Of a DNA stretch of 64,000 nucleotides, positions 43,789-52,778 are shown piece by piece (within the stretch, counting starts at the first letter, position 1; the number at the start of each line of letters is the position of its first letter). Source of the DNA: Streptomyces sp. A2-16. Its GTDB lineage: Bacteria; Actinomycetota; Actinomycetes; Streptomycetales; Streptomycetaceae. The stretch covers positions 8,184,001 to 8,248,000 of the forward strand of contig NZ_CP063808.1 of NCBI RefSeq assembly GCF_018128905.1, written 5' to 3'. The position numbers were made by a program, and so were the translations under genes. The notes beneath the pieces are model-generated. The model did no database searches and was not told the DNA's origin. It was given only the letters and a program-made list of their open reading frames with translations.

Positions 43789-45075
43789 TCAGCGGCGGAT
43801 GTGACCGTCGCCGGTGACGATGTACTTCGTGCTCGTCAGCTCCGGCAGGCCCATCGGACCGCGCGCGTGCAGCTTCTGGGTGGAGATGCCGATCTCCGCG
43901 CCGAAGCCGAACTGGCCGCCGTCGGTGAAGCGGGTGGAGGCGTTGACCGCGACGGTCGTGGAGTCCACCAGCTGGGTGAAACGGCGGGCCGCCTGCTGGG
44001 AGGTGGTGACGATGGCCTCGGTGTGACCGGAGGTCCACAGCCGGATGTGCTCGACGGCCTTGTCGAGCGAGTCGACGACGGCGGCGGCGATGTCGTAGGA
44101 GAGGTACTCGGTGTCCCAGTCCTCCAGGGTGGCCTCGACGACGGTCGCCTTGGTGTCCTTCGCGTAGGCCAGCACCCGCGGGTCGGCGTGGACGGTCACG
44201 CCGGCCTCGGCGAGGGCGTCCAGGGCGCGCGGCAGGAACTCGGGGGCGATGTCCTGGTGGACCAGGAGGGTCTCGGCGGCGTTGCAGACGCTGGGCCGCT
44301 GGGCCTTGGAGTTGATCAGGATGTCGATCGCCATGTCGAGGTCGGCCTGGGCGTCGACGTAGACGTGGCAGTTGCCGGTGCCGGTCTCGATGACGGGGAC
44401 GATCGACTCCGTCACGACGGTCTGGATCAGCGAGGCACCGCCGCGCGGGATGAGCACGTCGACCAGACCGCGGGCGCGCATCAGCTCGCGCACGCTCTCG
44501 CGGGACTCGCCGGGCACGAGCTGGACGGCGTCGGCGGGCAGCCCGGCCCCGCCCACGGCGTCGCGCAGGACCCGCACGAGGGCGGTGTTCGACTCGTACG
44601 CGGAGGCCGAGCCGCGCAGCAGGACGGCGTTGCCGGACTTCAGGCACAGGGCGGCGGCGTCGACCGTGACGTTCGGGCGGGCCTCGTAGATGATGCCGAC
44701 CACGCCGAGCGGGACGCGGACCTGGCGCAGGTCGATGCCGTTGGGCAGGGTCGAGCCGCGCACGACCTCGCCGACCGGGTCGGGCAGCGCGACGACGTCC
44801 CGGACGTCGGAGGCGATCGCGCGCACCCGCTCCGGGGTGAGGGTGAGCCGGTCGATGACCGTCTCGCTGGTGCCTGCCTCGCGGGCCTTGGCGATGTCCT
44901 TGGCGTTGGCCTCGACGATCTCGCTCGTACGGACCTCCAGGGCGTCCGCGATGGCGAGCAGCGCGTCGTCCTTCTCGGCCCTGGGCAGCGGGGCGAGGTC
45001 GGCGGCGGCGGCCTTGGCCCGGTAGGCGGCCTGGGTGACCGGGGTCATGGAGTCGTACGGCGAGAGGGAGGTCAT
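43789..45075 (-). CDS. proA: Gamma-glutamyl phosphate reductase
   Basis: Second step of proline synthesis: glutamyl-5-phosphate plus NADPH to glutamate semialdehyde. 428 residues, with catalytic Cys in RPSVCNAAETLL, NADP-binding PLGVVGIIYEARPNVT and C-terminal FGAEIGISTQKLHARGPMGL. The ATG at 45075 gives the expected length. A TACCCT box 7 nt upstream suggests a leaderless mRNA. It is separated from proB by one small gene. Confidence 0.97.
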   Translation of the reverse strand: MTSLSPYDSMTPVTQAAYRAKAAAADLAPLPRAEKDDALLAIADALEVRTSEIVEANAKDIAKAREAGTSETVIDRLTLTPERVRAIASDVRDVVALPDPVGEVVRGSTLPNGIDLRQVRVPLGVVGIIYEARPNVTVDAAALCLKSGNAVLLRGSASAYESNTALVRVLRDAVGGAGLPADAVQLVPGESRESVRELMRARGLVDVLIPRGGASLIQTVVTESIVPVIETGTGNCHVYVDAQADLDMAIDILINSKAQRPSVCNAAETLLVHQDIAPEFLPRALDALAEAGVTVHADPRVLAYAKDTKATVVEATLEDWDTEYLSYDIAAAVVDSLDKAVEHIRLWTSGHTEAIVTTSQQAARRFTQLVDSTTVAVNASTRFTDGGQFGFGAEIGISTQKLHARGPMGLPELTSTKYIVTGDGHIRR

Positions 45076-45082
45076 ACCAGGA

Positions 45083-45088
45083 AGGGTA
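45083..45088 (-). promoter_or_regulatory. Candidate -10 box of proA
   Basis: TACCCT on the minus strand, 7 nt before the proA ATG, with no Shine-Dalgarno sequence between. Confidence 0.4.
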
Positions 45089-45160
45089 GTGCGCCGGGCG
45101 AGGCCGTCCACCTGTTGTTCCACAGCGCGAGACGGGATCAAAGGGACACCGGCGCCATGA

Positions 45161-45712
45161 TCAGAACGGGTGGGCCCCGACGGGCGTGGCCGGCGGCGGA
45201 CCGTACCCCTCGGCGATGCGCTGGTGGTAGGTCTGGCGGTCGATGACCTCCAGGCCGACGATCTCCCACGGCGGCAGTCCCGCGGTCTGCCGGTGCTCGC
45301 CCCACAGGCGCAGGGCGACGGCGGCCGCGTCGTGCAGGTCGCGGGCCTCCTCCCAGTAGCGGATCTCCGCGTGGTCGTTGGCGTAGCGGCTGGTCAGCAG
45401 GAAGGGGTGGTCGTGGGCGAGCTGCTCGAGGGCGCGCCGGACCTCTTTCAGCGGGGCCTCGCCGCCCGAGACGCTGAGGGTGACATGCCACAGCCGCGGC
45501 AGATCCCGGGGCTCCTCGCCCTCGTACCGGTCACCGGCCGCGACGCTCGTCAGGGCCCGCTCCTCACCGGCTGCGACGCTCGTCAGCGCGCGCTCCTCAC
45601 CGGCCGCCCGCGCGGCGGTTCCCCCGGGCGGGCCGCCGTCCCGGGAAGCCGCCGCACCCTCGTGGGACGCCGCTGCCCCAGGGCGCACTCGTCTCACGAC
45701 GGCCTCCTTCAT
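45161..45712 (-). CDS. Hypothetical protein with duplicated linker
   Basis: A 183-residue soluble protein. Residues 1-75 are low-complexity and include a direct duplication of an 11-residue stretch (GEERALTSVAA twice). The C-terminal 105 residues look folded: WHVTLSVSGGEAPLKEVRRA ... LAHDHPFLLTSRYANDHAEIRYW ... WEIVGLEVIDRQTYHQRIA, an alpha/beta pattern with a conserved-looking HDHPF and EIRYWEEA. From memory such small proteins occur between proA and proB in Streptomyces. The start at 45712 (MKEAVVRRVRPG) is not certain. Confidence 0.75.
   Translation of the reverse strand: MKEAVVRRVRPGAAASHEGAAASRDGGPPGGTAARAAGEERALTSVAAGEERALTSVAAGDRYEGEEPRDLPRLWHVTLSVSGGEAPLKEVRRALEQLAHDHPFLLTSRYANDHAEIRYWEEARDLHDAAAVALRLWGEHRQTAGLPPWEIVGLEVIDRQTYHQRIAEGYGPPPATPVGAHPF
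45541..45606 (-). repeat. 33-bp tandem duplication
   Basis: Two adjacent 33-bp units (starting CGACGCTCGTCAG) with three mismatches. They keep the reading frame and give GEERALTSVAA twice. Confidence 0.9.
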
Positions 45713-45886
45713 GCACAGGTCGACCCCAGGGGTCGCGCGGAATGTGTCCCTGAGACAAAGTTGAGCAGGCCGCAAGGGCTCGCGGGGCGGTTTTGCGGAA
45801 CGTCCACCTCAGGGCGACGCCCTTGGCAGGGCGTTCACCCCGTTTTCGGGCACCCCGCCCCCTCGGAACACACCACCGCATGTCCC

Positions 45887-47014
45887 TCAGGGATGCAGGA
45901 TCACCAGATCGTCCCGGTGGACGACCTCCCGCTCGTAGGCCGGTCCGAGCTCCCGCGCCAGCTCCCGGGTGGAGCGGCCGATCAGCCGCGGGATCTCCTT
46001 GGCGTCGAAGTTGACGAGCCCGCGGGCCACCGCGTGCCCGGTGCCGTCCCGCAGTTCGACGGGATCACCCGCGACGAACTCGCCCTCGACGGAGGCGATC
46101 CCGGCCGGCAGCAGCGACTTGCGGCGGTCGACAACGGCCTTGACGGCACCGTCGTCCAAGGTCAGCGAGCCTTGCGGGGTGGAGGCGTGCTGGAGCCACA
46201 GCAGCCGGTCGGCGGAGCGCTTCCCTGCGGGGTGGAAGTAGGTGCCGGTGTCGCCGCCGGACAGCGCGTCGGCCGCGTGGATGGCACTGGTCAGCACCAC
46301 GGGGATGCCGGCGGCGGCCGCGATCCGGGCGGCCTCGACCTTGGTGACCATGCCGCCGGTGCCCACGCCGGCCTTTCCGGCGCTGCCGATCTCGACGCCC
46401 GCCAGGTCCCCGGGCCCGTGCACCTCCGCTATCCGCGAGGTGCCCGGCTTGCTGGGGTCGCCGTCGTAGACGCCGTCGATGTCGGAGAGCAGGACGAGCA
46501 GGTCGGCGTGGACCAGGTGGGCCACCAGAGCGGCGAGCCGGTCGTTGTCGCCGAAGCGGATCTCGTCCGTGGCGACCGTGTCGTTCTCGTTGACGATCGG
46601 GAGGGCGCCCATCGCGAGGAGCTTGTCGAGGGTGCGGGAGGCGTTGCGGTGGTGGGCGCGGCGGCTCATGTCGTCGCTGGTCAGCAGCACCTGGCCGACA
46701 CGGACGCCGTAGCGGGCGAAGGAGGCGGTGTAGCGGGCGACGAGCAGACCCTGTCCGACGCTGGCGGCGGCCTGCTGGCGGGCGAGGTCCCGGGGGCGGC
46801 GGCGCAGGCCCAGCGGGGCGAGTCCGGCCGCGATGGCCCCGGAGGAGACGAGGACGATCTCGCGCTCACCGCCGCTGCGGCTCTTGGCGAGGACGTCGAC
46901 GAGCGCGTCGACCCGGTCGGCGTCGAGGCCGCCGGATGCGGTGGTCAGCGACGAGGAACCCACCTTGACGACGATCCTGCGGGCCTCGCCCACAGCCTGC
47001 CTTGCCCCTGCCAC
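45887..47014 (-). CDS. proB: Glutamate 5-kinase
   Basis: First enzyme of proline synthesis; 375 residues. The amino-acid kinase domain starts RRIVVKVGSSSLT, with VSSGAIAAG, NENDTVATDEIRFGDNDRLAA and the GVGTGGMVTKVEAA loop. A C-terminal PUA domain follows (VDRRKSLLPAGIASVEGEF). The GTG at 47014 has AGGA upstream. In many actinomycetes obg lies directly upstream of proB; here about 14 kb of envelope genes separate them. Confidence 0.96.
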   Translation of the reverse strand: MAGARQAVGEARRIVVKVGSSSLTTASGGLDADRVDALVDVLAKSRSGGEREIVLVSSGAIAAGLAPLGLRRRPRDLARQQAAASVGQGLLVARYTASFARYGVRVGQVLLTSDDMSRRAHHRNASRTLDKLLAMGALPIVNENDTVATDEIRFGDNDRLAALVAHLVHADLLVLLSDIDGVYDGDPSKPGTSRIAEVHGPGDLAGVEIGSAGKAGVGTGGMVTKVEAARIAAAAGIPVVLTSAIHAADALSGGDTGTYFHPAGKRSADRLLWLQHASTPQGSLTLDDGAVKAVVDRRKSLLPAGIASVEGEFVAGDPVELRDGTGHAVARGLVNFDAKEIPRLIGRSTRELARELGPAYEREVVHRDDLVILHP

Positions 47015-47285
47015 CTTGTGTCCTGTCCCCTCGCGCCACTTCGGGTACCTCGCCCGCAATGTACGCGAAGGGGACGCGGTGACGCGCGGCCGTCCAGGTG
47101 CCGGACCCGGTACCGGACGCGTTCGGGGGCCGATTCGGTTCCCTTTCCGAGAAAAGCGGAACAACACCCTCCCGTTAATGGAAAGTGAATTCTTTTCGGC
47201 CACGGGATGTACAACCATTCCCCTCCGCTTCGTGTCGAACTCGCCGACATCAAGGTCGTTGCCGTAGCTCGAGAAAGCCCTGCCC

Positions 47286-49271
47286 ATGACGATCCGTCGG
47301 TTGTGCGCCGTCCTGCGCGTTCGCGGGAAAATCGATCTTCTCCTGGTGTTCTTTTTCGCCGCCGGTTTCGCGGCACTGCCCGTCCTGGCACTGCTGCCGT
47401 CACTGTGGGGCTTCACGGCGGCGTGGGCCGTGACCTATCTGGCGGACGAGGCCCTGCACTCCAGGGCCCCGGGATTCGTCCGCCGCCTTGCGACACTGCA
47501 GCTCAGCCGCACGATGAGGTTCGCCGTGCGCACGGTGATGCTGCTCGCCCTGGCCGACCGGATGGACGCCCCCGGGGCGGTGCTGGTCACCGGGCTCACC
47601 GTGCTCAGCGCCCATCTCCTGCTGGTGATGATGTATTCGGCACTGCATCACGCGATCCGCAGGCGCCGTGTGCTTCCGGTGATCGTGCGCAATCTCGACA
47701 TGAGCGGGCTCGACATTCCCGAGCACCCGCCCGCGTTTCTCTACCGGCGTTTCCTGCGCAAACTGCTCCACCTCGATCTTCCGGCCCACGCGGGAGTGAT
47801 CGTCGCCCTGGCGACCGGCACCTGGTATTCGGCCTACATCGGCTGCGCGCTCACCATCGGCACCACCCTGGCGGCCCTGACGGCGCTGCTGGGACGGTTC
47901 CGCGCGGTCCGCCGGATGCCCGGCCGGGACACGGTGATCGGCGAGGTCAACCGCCGACTGGCCGGATACCGACCCGAGGTGGCCCTGTACTTCAGCTTCG
48001 CCGCGGTGTCCCAGGACTTCATGTACCAGGTCAACATGTGGATCGAGACGCTGGAGCAGCTCGACCGGCGCCCGGTGATCGTCCTGCGCGAGCGGGCCTC
48101 GTTCCGCTTCCTCGGCCGCACCCGGATCCCCGTGGTCTGTGTGCCCAAGGCCGACGACCTGGCCGAGCTGGAGCTGTCCGGCGTCCGGGTCGTGCTCTAC
48201 CCCGGCAACGCCGGCAAGAACGTCCACATGCTGCGGATCGCCGAGGCCAAGCACGTCTTCATCGGCCACGGCGACAGCGACAAGCTCGCCAGCAGCAACC
48301 GCGTCAGCAAGGTGTACGACGAGATCTGGGTGGCCGGTCGTGCGGGCCGGGACCGCTACCGGCGGGTGCGGCACGCCATCAGCGACGGGGCCATCGTCGA
48401 GGTGGGCCGCCCGCAGCTGGCCCCGGTCCGGCTGCACACCGACCACCTTCCCGGCCCGGTGCCGGTCGTCCTCTACGCCCCCACCTGGGAGGGCTGGAGC
48501 GACGACGACTGCCACACCTCGCTGATCCCCATGGGCGTACCCCTGGTCGAGAGGCTGCTCGCGGAGAACGTCCGGATCATCTACAAGCCGCACCCCCTCA
48601 CCGGCAAGCGCTCCGCCGAGGCGGCCGCCGCGGACCGGAGGATCCGGGAGCTGCTGCGCGCCGACGAGGACCGGCACATGGCGGACGCGAGACCCCGGCT
48701 CCAGGAGATCCGGGCCCGCCTCGACGAGATGTCCGGGCGCCACGAGGGCGACGACGCCCAGCAGCTGAGGGACGCGCGCATGCCCGGCCCCGACGGCGCT
48801 GCCGAGTGGCAGGAGCTGCACGCCGAGTGGCACCGGATCTTCTGGGCGAGCCGCTCCGGCGCCCGGCACCATGTGATCCTCGAACAGCTGCCCACCCTGT
48901 ACGAGTGCTTCAACCAGGCGGACCTCCTCATCAGCGACGTCTCCTCGGTGGTCGCCGACTTCGTGGCCAGCCTCAAGCCGTACGTCCTCACCAACGCCCA
49001 CGACCTGCCCGACGAGGAGTTCCGGGCCGCCTACACCACCGCGGGCGGCGCGTATCTGCTCGACCGTGCCTGCACCCGGCTGCCGGAGATCCTGCGCTCG
49101 GTCCGCGAGCCCCTCCACGACCCCATGGCCCCGCGGCGCCGCACTCTCAAGGAGTACGTCCTCGGCCCGGACCACCCGACCTCCATGGAGCGCTTCAACG
49201 CCGCGGTCAACGACCTGGCCGACCGGTCGGCGGCGGAACGCGCCGCGGACCTCCTGGCCCCGCTCGCCTGA
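47286..49271 (+). CDS. Polytopic CDP-glycerol/ribitol phosphotransferase (TagF/TarL-like), copy 1
   Basis: A 661-residue protein with two parts. Residues 1-220 have about six hydrophobic helices (LLLVFFFAAGFAALPVLALL, AVLVTGLTVLSAHLLLVMMY, GVIVALATGTWYSAYIG). The C-terminal part is a Glyphos_transf (GT-B) domain with FIGHGDSDKLAS near 325, YAPTWEGW near 397, YKPHPLTG near 433 and LISDVSSVVADF near 548. It would add polyol phosphate from CDP-polyol to a teichoic-acid-like chain at the membrane. Firmicute TagF lacks this membrane domain. Two homologues follow. The start sits 271 bp from proB, in a gene-free promoter region. Confidence 0.87.
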   Translation: MTIRRLCAVLRVRGKIDLLLVFFFAAGFAALPVLALLPSLWGFTAAWAVTYLADEALHSRAPGFVRRLATLQLSRTMRFAVRTVMLLALADRMDAPGAVLVTGLTVLSAHLLLVMMYSALHHAIRRRRVLPVIVRNLDMSGLDIPEHPPAFLYRRFLRKLLHLDLPAHAGVIVALATGTWYSAYIGCALTIGTTLAALTALLGRFRAVRRMPGRDTVIGEVNRRLAGYRPEVALYFSFAAVSQDFMYQVNMWIETLEQLDRRPVIVLRERASFRFLGRTRIPVVCVPKADDLAELELSGVRVVLYPGNAGKNVHMLRIAEAKHVFIGHGDSDKLASSNRVSKVYDEIWVAGRAGRDRYRRVRHAISDGAIVEVGRPQLAPVRLHTDHLPGPVPVVLYAPTWEGWSDDDCHTSLIPMGVPLVERLLAENVRIIYKPHPLTGKRSAEAAAADRRIRELLRADEDRHMADARPRLQEIRARLDEMSGRHEGDDAQQLRDARMPGPDGAAEWQELHAEWHRIFWASRSGARHHVILEQLPTLYECFNQADLLISDVSSVVADFVASLKPYVLTNAHDLPDEEFRAAYTTAGGAYLLDRACTRLPEILRSVREPLHDPMAPRRRTLKEYVLGPDHPTSMERFNAAVNDLADRSAAERAADLLAPLA

Positions 49272-49389
49272 CACCGCCCCGCGCATAGCACCTCCCCGCC
49301 ACGCAGGGCACAGGACACGCGCGTGTCGTCCGGAGGTCGGCACGCGTTAACCAGGGCGTCCGTCTCGCGACGACCCTGGAGTGACCCCC

Positions 49390-51438
49390 GTGCGAAAACC
49401 CCTCCCCCGCCTGCGGTCCGCGCTGCGGCTGCCGGGCCGGCAGACCACGACGAGAGCACTCGTCGCCGCCGTCCTGGCAGCCGCCGTCGTCGCCCAGGCC
49501 GTCGCCGCCCTGCGCCCGCACGTCCCGCTGCTGCTCGCCGCGACGGCCGCCTCCCTGGCCGTCGAGGGCGTCCTGCACCGCTGGCAGCGGGGCATGGTGT
49601 CCCTGTTCGCGAAGTCGCACGCGGACATCACCGTGCGGCATGTCCTGCGCGACCTGCTGCTGGTCCTCGGCCTGCTGCGGCTGACCCCGGAGGACGAGGA
49701 GACGGCATACACCGTGCTGGTGGCCGGTCTGCTCGCCTTCTACGCGCTGCACTGCGCGATCCAGGCGGTCTCGGTCCTGGTCCGCCGCACCCGCACCCTC
49801 CCGGTGGTCACCCGCAACATCGACGCCTCCGCGCTGCGCCTGACACCGGCCCCGCCCGCCCTGCTGCGCCGCCCCGGCCCCCGGCTGCTGGTCCACGGCC
49901 TGCCCGCCACGGCGGGCCTCCTGGTCACGGCCGCCACGGGGGAGCCCCGGTGGGCGGCCTTCGGCATCGCGATGTCCCTCGGGCTCGCGCTCATGGGCCT
50001 GGCGGACCTTCTCGTACGACTGCTGCCGAGCCGGCGCCCGGCGGGCGAGCAGGAGGTGCTGGAGTGGTTCGACGCGTGGCTCGCCGAGTACCGGCCGACC
50101 GTCGGTCTGTACTTCTCCGGCGGGTCCACGTCCGCCTACCAGGCCAACATGTGGCTGGAGCCGCTCGCCAAGCTCGACGGGAAGCCGGTCATCGTCCTGC
50201 GCGAGCGGTTCATGATGCAGAAGATCGCCGCGACCGACGTCCCGATCGTCTGCCTGCCGAAGGTGTCCACGCTGCTGCGCCTGGAGCAGTCCACGCTCCA
50301 GGTCCTGATCCACCCGTCGAACTCCGGCAAGACCTCCCAGGTCCTGCGCATCCCCACGATCAAGCACACCTTCGTCAACCACGGCGAGAGCGACAAGCTG
50401 TCCTCCTGCAACCCGTACGCGAAGGCCTACGACGAGGTGTGGGTGGCCGGACCCGCGGCGCGCGAGCGGTACGCGGCGGCCGAGGTGGGCGTCGAGGACA
50501 AGGACGTGGTGGAGATCGGCCGCCCGCAACTGGAGGCCGTACGGCCGTACGAGGGGCCGCCCACCGGGGCTGTGACGGTGCTGTACGCCCCGACCTGGGA
50601 GGGCTGGGACGGCAATCCCGGCAACACCTCGGTGATCGAGGCGGGCGAGAACATCGTGCGGGCACTGCTGGCGGACCCCGGGGTACGGCTGCTGTACAAG
50701 CCGCATCCGCTGACCGGGTCGGTGGACGCGCGGGCGGGCGCGGCGGACCTGCGGATCCGTGAGCTGGTGCGGGCGGCGAACCGGGAACGGGCCGGGGAGC
50801 GACCCGCCGACAGCGGTGAGCTCTCCCGCAGGACCAGGGAGTTGGACCGGCTCACCATCGCGTCCTTCCGGTCGGCGGCGGACTCGGTGGAGCGGATGCT
50901 GCTCCAGTCCACCCCGGAGCCGGGCCGCGCGGAGGCGGTGGCCCGGGCGACGGCGGCCTGGGAGCGTGCGTACTGGGCCTCGCTGCCGGAGTGGGAGCAC
51001 CAGGTCGTCACCGACGCCCGGCCCGCGCTGTACGCCTGCTTCAACCGGGCCGACCTGCTGATCAGCGATGTGTCCAGTGTGGTCAGCGACTTCCTGGCGA
51101 GCGGGAAGCCGTACGCGGTCGCGAACACGAGCGGCCTGACCGAGGCCGCGTTCCGGGCGGCCTTCCCCACGGCGGGAGCGGCGACCGTGCTGACGCCGGA
51201 CGCGGTGGGGGTGCCCGCGCTGCTGGACGCGGTACGTCATCCGGAGCGGGACGAGCTCGTGGCCGCGCGCGCCGGGTTGAAGCGGCGGTTGCTGGGGCCG
51301 GACGAGCCGTCCTCGCAGGAACGGTTCGACATGGCCGTACAGGCGTTGTGCGCGGCGGCTCGGGGGCGGGGGCTTCCGGGGCAGCGGCGGGAGGAGGGGA
51401 CCGTGTGCGTCTCCGGGACGCTCACGCTGCCGGGGTGA
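49390..51438 (+). CDS. Polytopic CDP-glycerol/ribitol phosphotransferase (TagF/TarL-like), copy 2
   Basis: A 682-residue homologue of the previous gene with the same plan: hydrophobic helices to about 220, then a Glyphos_transf domain with FVNHGESDKLSS near 328, YAPTWEGWDGNPGN near 399, YKPHPLTG near 436 and LISDVSSVVSDF near 557. The usual GHGD reads NHGE here, so it may differ in substrate or role (primer versus polymerase). The GTG at 49390 has GGAG 8 nt upstream; a GTG at 49381 is an alternative. The 3' end overlaps the opposing GT2 gene by 17 bp. Confidence 0.87.
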   Translation: MRKPLPRLRSALRLPGRQTTTRALVAAVLAAAVVAQAVAALRPHVPLLLAATAASLAVEGVLHRWQRGMVSLFAKSHADITVRHVLRDLLLVLGLLRLTPEDEETAYTVLVAGLLAFYALHCAIQAVSVLVRRTRTLPVVTRNIDASALRLTPAPPALLRRPGPRLLVHGLPATAGLLVTAATGEPRWAAFGIAMSLGLALMGLADLLVRLLPSRRPAGEQEVLEWFDAWLAEYRPTVGLYFSGGSTSAYQANMWLEPLAKLDGKPVIVLRERFMMQKIAATDVPIVCLPKVSTLLRLEQSTLQVLIHPSNSGKTSQVLRIPTIKHTFVNHGESDKLSSCNPYAKAYDEVWVAGPAARERYAAAEVGVEDKDVVEIGRPQLEAVRPYEGPPTGAVTVLYAPTWEGWDGNPGNTSVIEAGENIVRALLADPGVRLLYKPHPLTGSVDARAGAADLRIRELVRAANRERAGERPADSGELSRRTRELDRLTIASFRSAADSVERMLLQSTPEPGRAEAVARATAAWERAYWASLPEWEHQVVTDARPALYACFNRADLLISDVSSVVSDFLASGKPYAVANTSGLTEAAFRAAFPTAGAATVLTPDAVGVPALLDAVRHPERDELVAARAGLKRRLLGPDEPSSQERFDMAVQALCAAARGRGLPGQRREEGTVCVSGTLTLPG

Positions 51439-52615
51439 GGACCCTGCGCGCCTTGCGGACCGCCCGACGCAGCAGCTGGTCGACCCCGACCTCACGGTAG
51501 CCGGGCACCTCGCGGGCCTCCCGCGGCTCGGCCAGATAGAGCGCGTCGGGCAGGCCCGTCGACCGGTCGCGGAAGAACGGGTAGGCGAAGAACACCCGGC
51601 GGCCGCCCTTCTCCAGCACCGCCTCCGGGGTCTTCCTCGCCTTCATGAACTCCAGGACCTCCACCAGGAGATCCGGGCGTCCCATCGCCACCAGCTGGAG
51701 CCGCAGGCGCTCGTGGACGCGGAGGCGGTGGGCCACCTCGCCCGTCCAGTAGGCGTCCACCAAGGGCTTCGCCAGCTCCAGCTTCTCCCGGCGCACCGCC
51801 TCGCTGTCCTTGAGGAACTTCGGGCCGAACTGCGGGAGCAGGGTGACGAGGAAGGGGCGGACCATCAGGGAGTCGCGTCTCGCGCCCGGCGGGACCATGT
51901 CGGCGATCAGGGTCATCAGGGCCCGCGCGGAGTCGAAGCGCAGGGTGTGGCTGCCGGTCCTGGTGACGTGCTTGCCGTCCTCGCGTCCCACCAGGTAGTA
52001 GCAGGTGTGGTCGGCGATCACGGAGACGCCGTCGGCCCGCAGATAGGCCTCCATCGTGAACAGGGCGTCCTCGCCCGTCCACAGGGATTCGTCGAAGCGC
52101 ATGCTGTGCTGTTCGAGGAACGCGCGGCGGAACAGCTTCTGCGCGCTCAGCGTGAACTTGATGTTGGAGGAGAAGACGTCGGTGCGCTCCAGGGTCTGGC
52201 CCCACATCGACGTCGGCGGCTTGCGGTTGACGCCTTCGACACGGCCCAGGACGACGTCCGTGCCGTTGCGGTCGGCCATCTCGACCATCCGCTGAAGCGC
52301 CTCGGGGCCGAGGCGGTCGTCGGCGTCCAGGAAGAAGACGTAGCGGCCGGTCGCCTTGCCCAGACCGACGTTGCGCGGGCCGCTGGGGCCGCCGGAGTTG
52401 TCCTGCCGGATCACCGTGACGTCGAGGGGCGTCCGCGCGGCGAACTCCTCCAGGTACTCCCCGGTGCCGTCCGCCGAGCCGTCGTCGATCGCGATGACCT
52501 CGAGGCGCGCGTGGCCGATCGTCTGGGCCTCGACGGAGGCCAGACACTCGACCAGATACGGCATCGCCTCGTACGCCCCGATGACCACGGTCACATCAGG
52601 CTGCGCAACGGTCAC
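51422..52615 (-). CDS. GT2 glycosyltransferase, possible teichoic-acid decorating enzyme
   Basis: A 397-residue GT-A glycosyltransferase. The nucleotide-sugar and metal motifs are VIAIDDGSADGTGEYL and FFLDADDRL (DxD type), with SGGPSGPRNVGLGKATG between, as I recall in TarS/TarP-type wall teichoic acid GlcNAc transferases. TGEDALFTMEAYL may hold the catalytic base. An all-helical C-terminal part of about 150 residues follows. No transmembrane helix. The GTG at 52615 has GGGGGAG upstream; a GTG 15 bp before is weaker. Its place among CDP-polyol genes supports a role in glycosylating the polymer. Confidence 0.83.
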   Translation of the reverse strand: MTVAQPDVTVVIGAYEAMPYLVECLASVEAQTIGHARLEVIAIDDGSADGTGEYLEEFAARTPLDVTVIRQDNSGGPSGPRNVGLGKATGRYVFFLDADDRLGPEALQRMVEMADRNGTDVVLGRVEGVNRKPPTSMWGQTLERTDVFSSNIKFTLSAQKLFRRAFLEQHSMRFDESLWTGEDALFTMEAYLRADGVSVIADHTCYYLVGREDGKHVTRTGSHTLRFDSARALMTLIADMVPPGARRDSLMVRPFLVTLLPQFGPKFLKDSEAVRREKLELAKPLVDAYWTGEVAHRLRVHERLRLQLVAMGRPDLLVEVLEFMKARKTPEAVLEKGGRRVFFAYPFFRDRSTGLPDALYLAEPREAREVPGYREVGVDQLLRRAVRKARRVLTPAA

Positions 52616-52720
52616 TTCTCCCCCAGTCACGGTCTTTTCCCCTCACATCCGCTCAGGGCAATCCCCAAGACGGCCCGTCGGAGGGAACGGTTGCTTTCCG
52701 ACACCGGGACATACGCAAGA

Positions 52721-52760
52721 AGGGCCCGGTTTTCGGGATCACCCCCGAAAACCGGGCCCT
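52721..52760. terminator. Bidirectional-type terminator between envelope genes
   Basis: Perfect 17-bp arms (52721-52737 and 52744-52760, core GGGCCCGGTTTTCGGG) with a 6-nt loop, 18 bp beyond the stop of the third phosphotransferase gene on the minus strand. Confidence 0.85.
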
Positions 52761-52778
52761 TTCTTTACGAAGGGGAGG

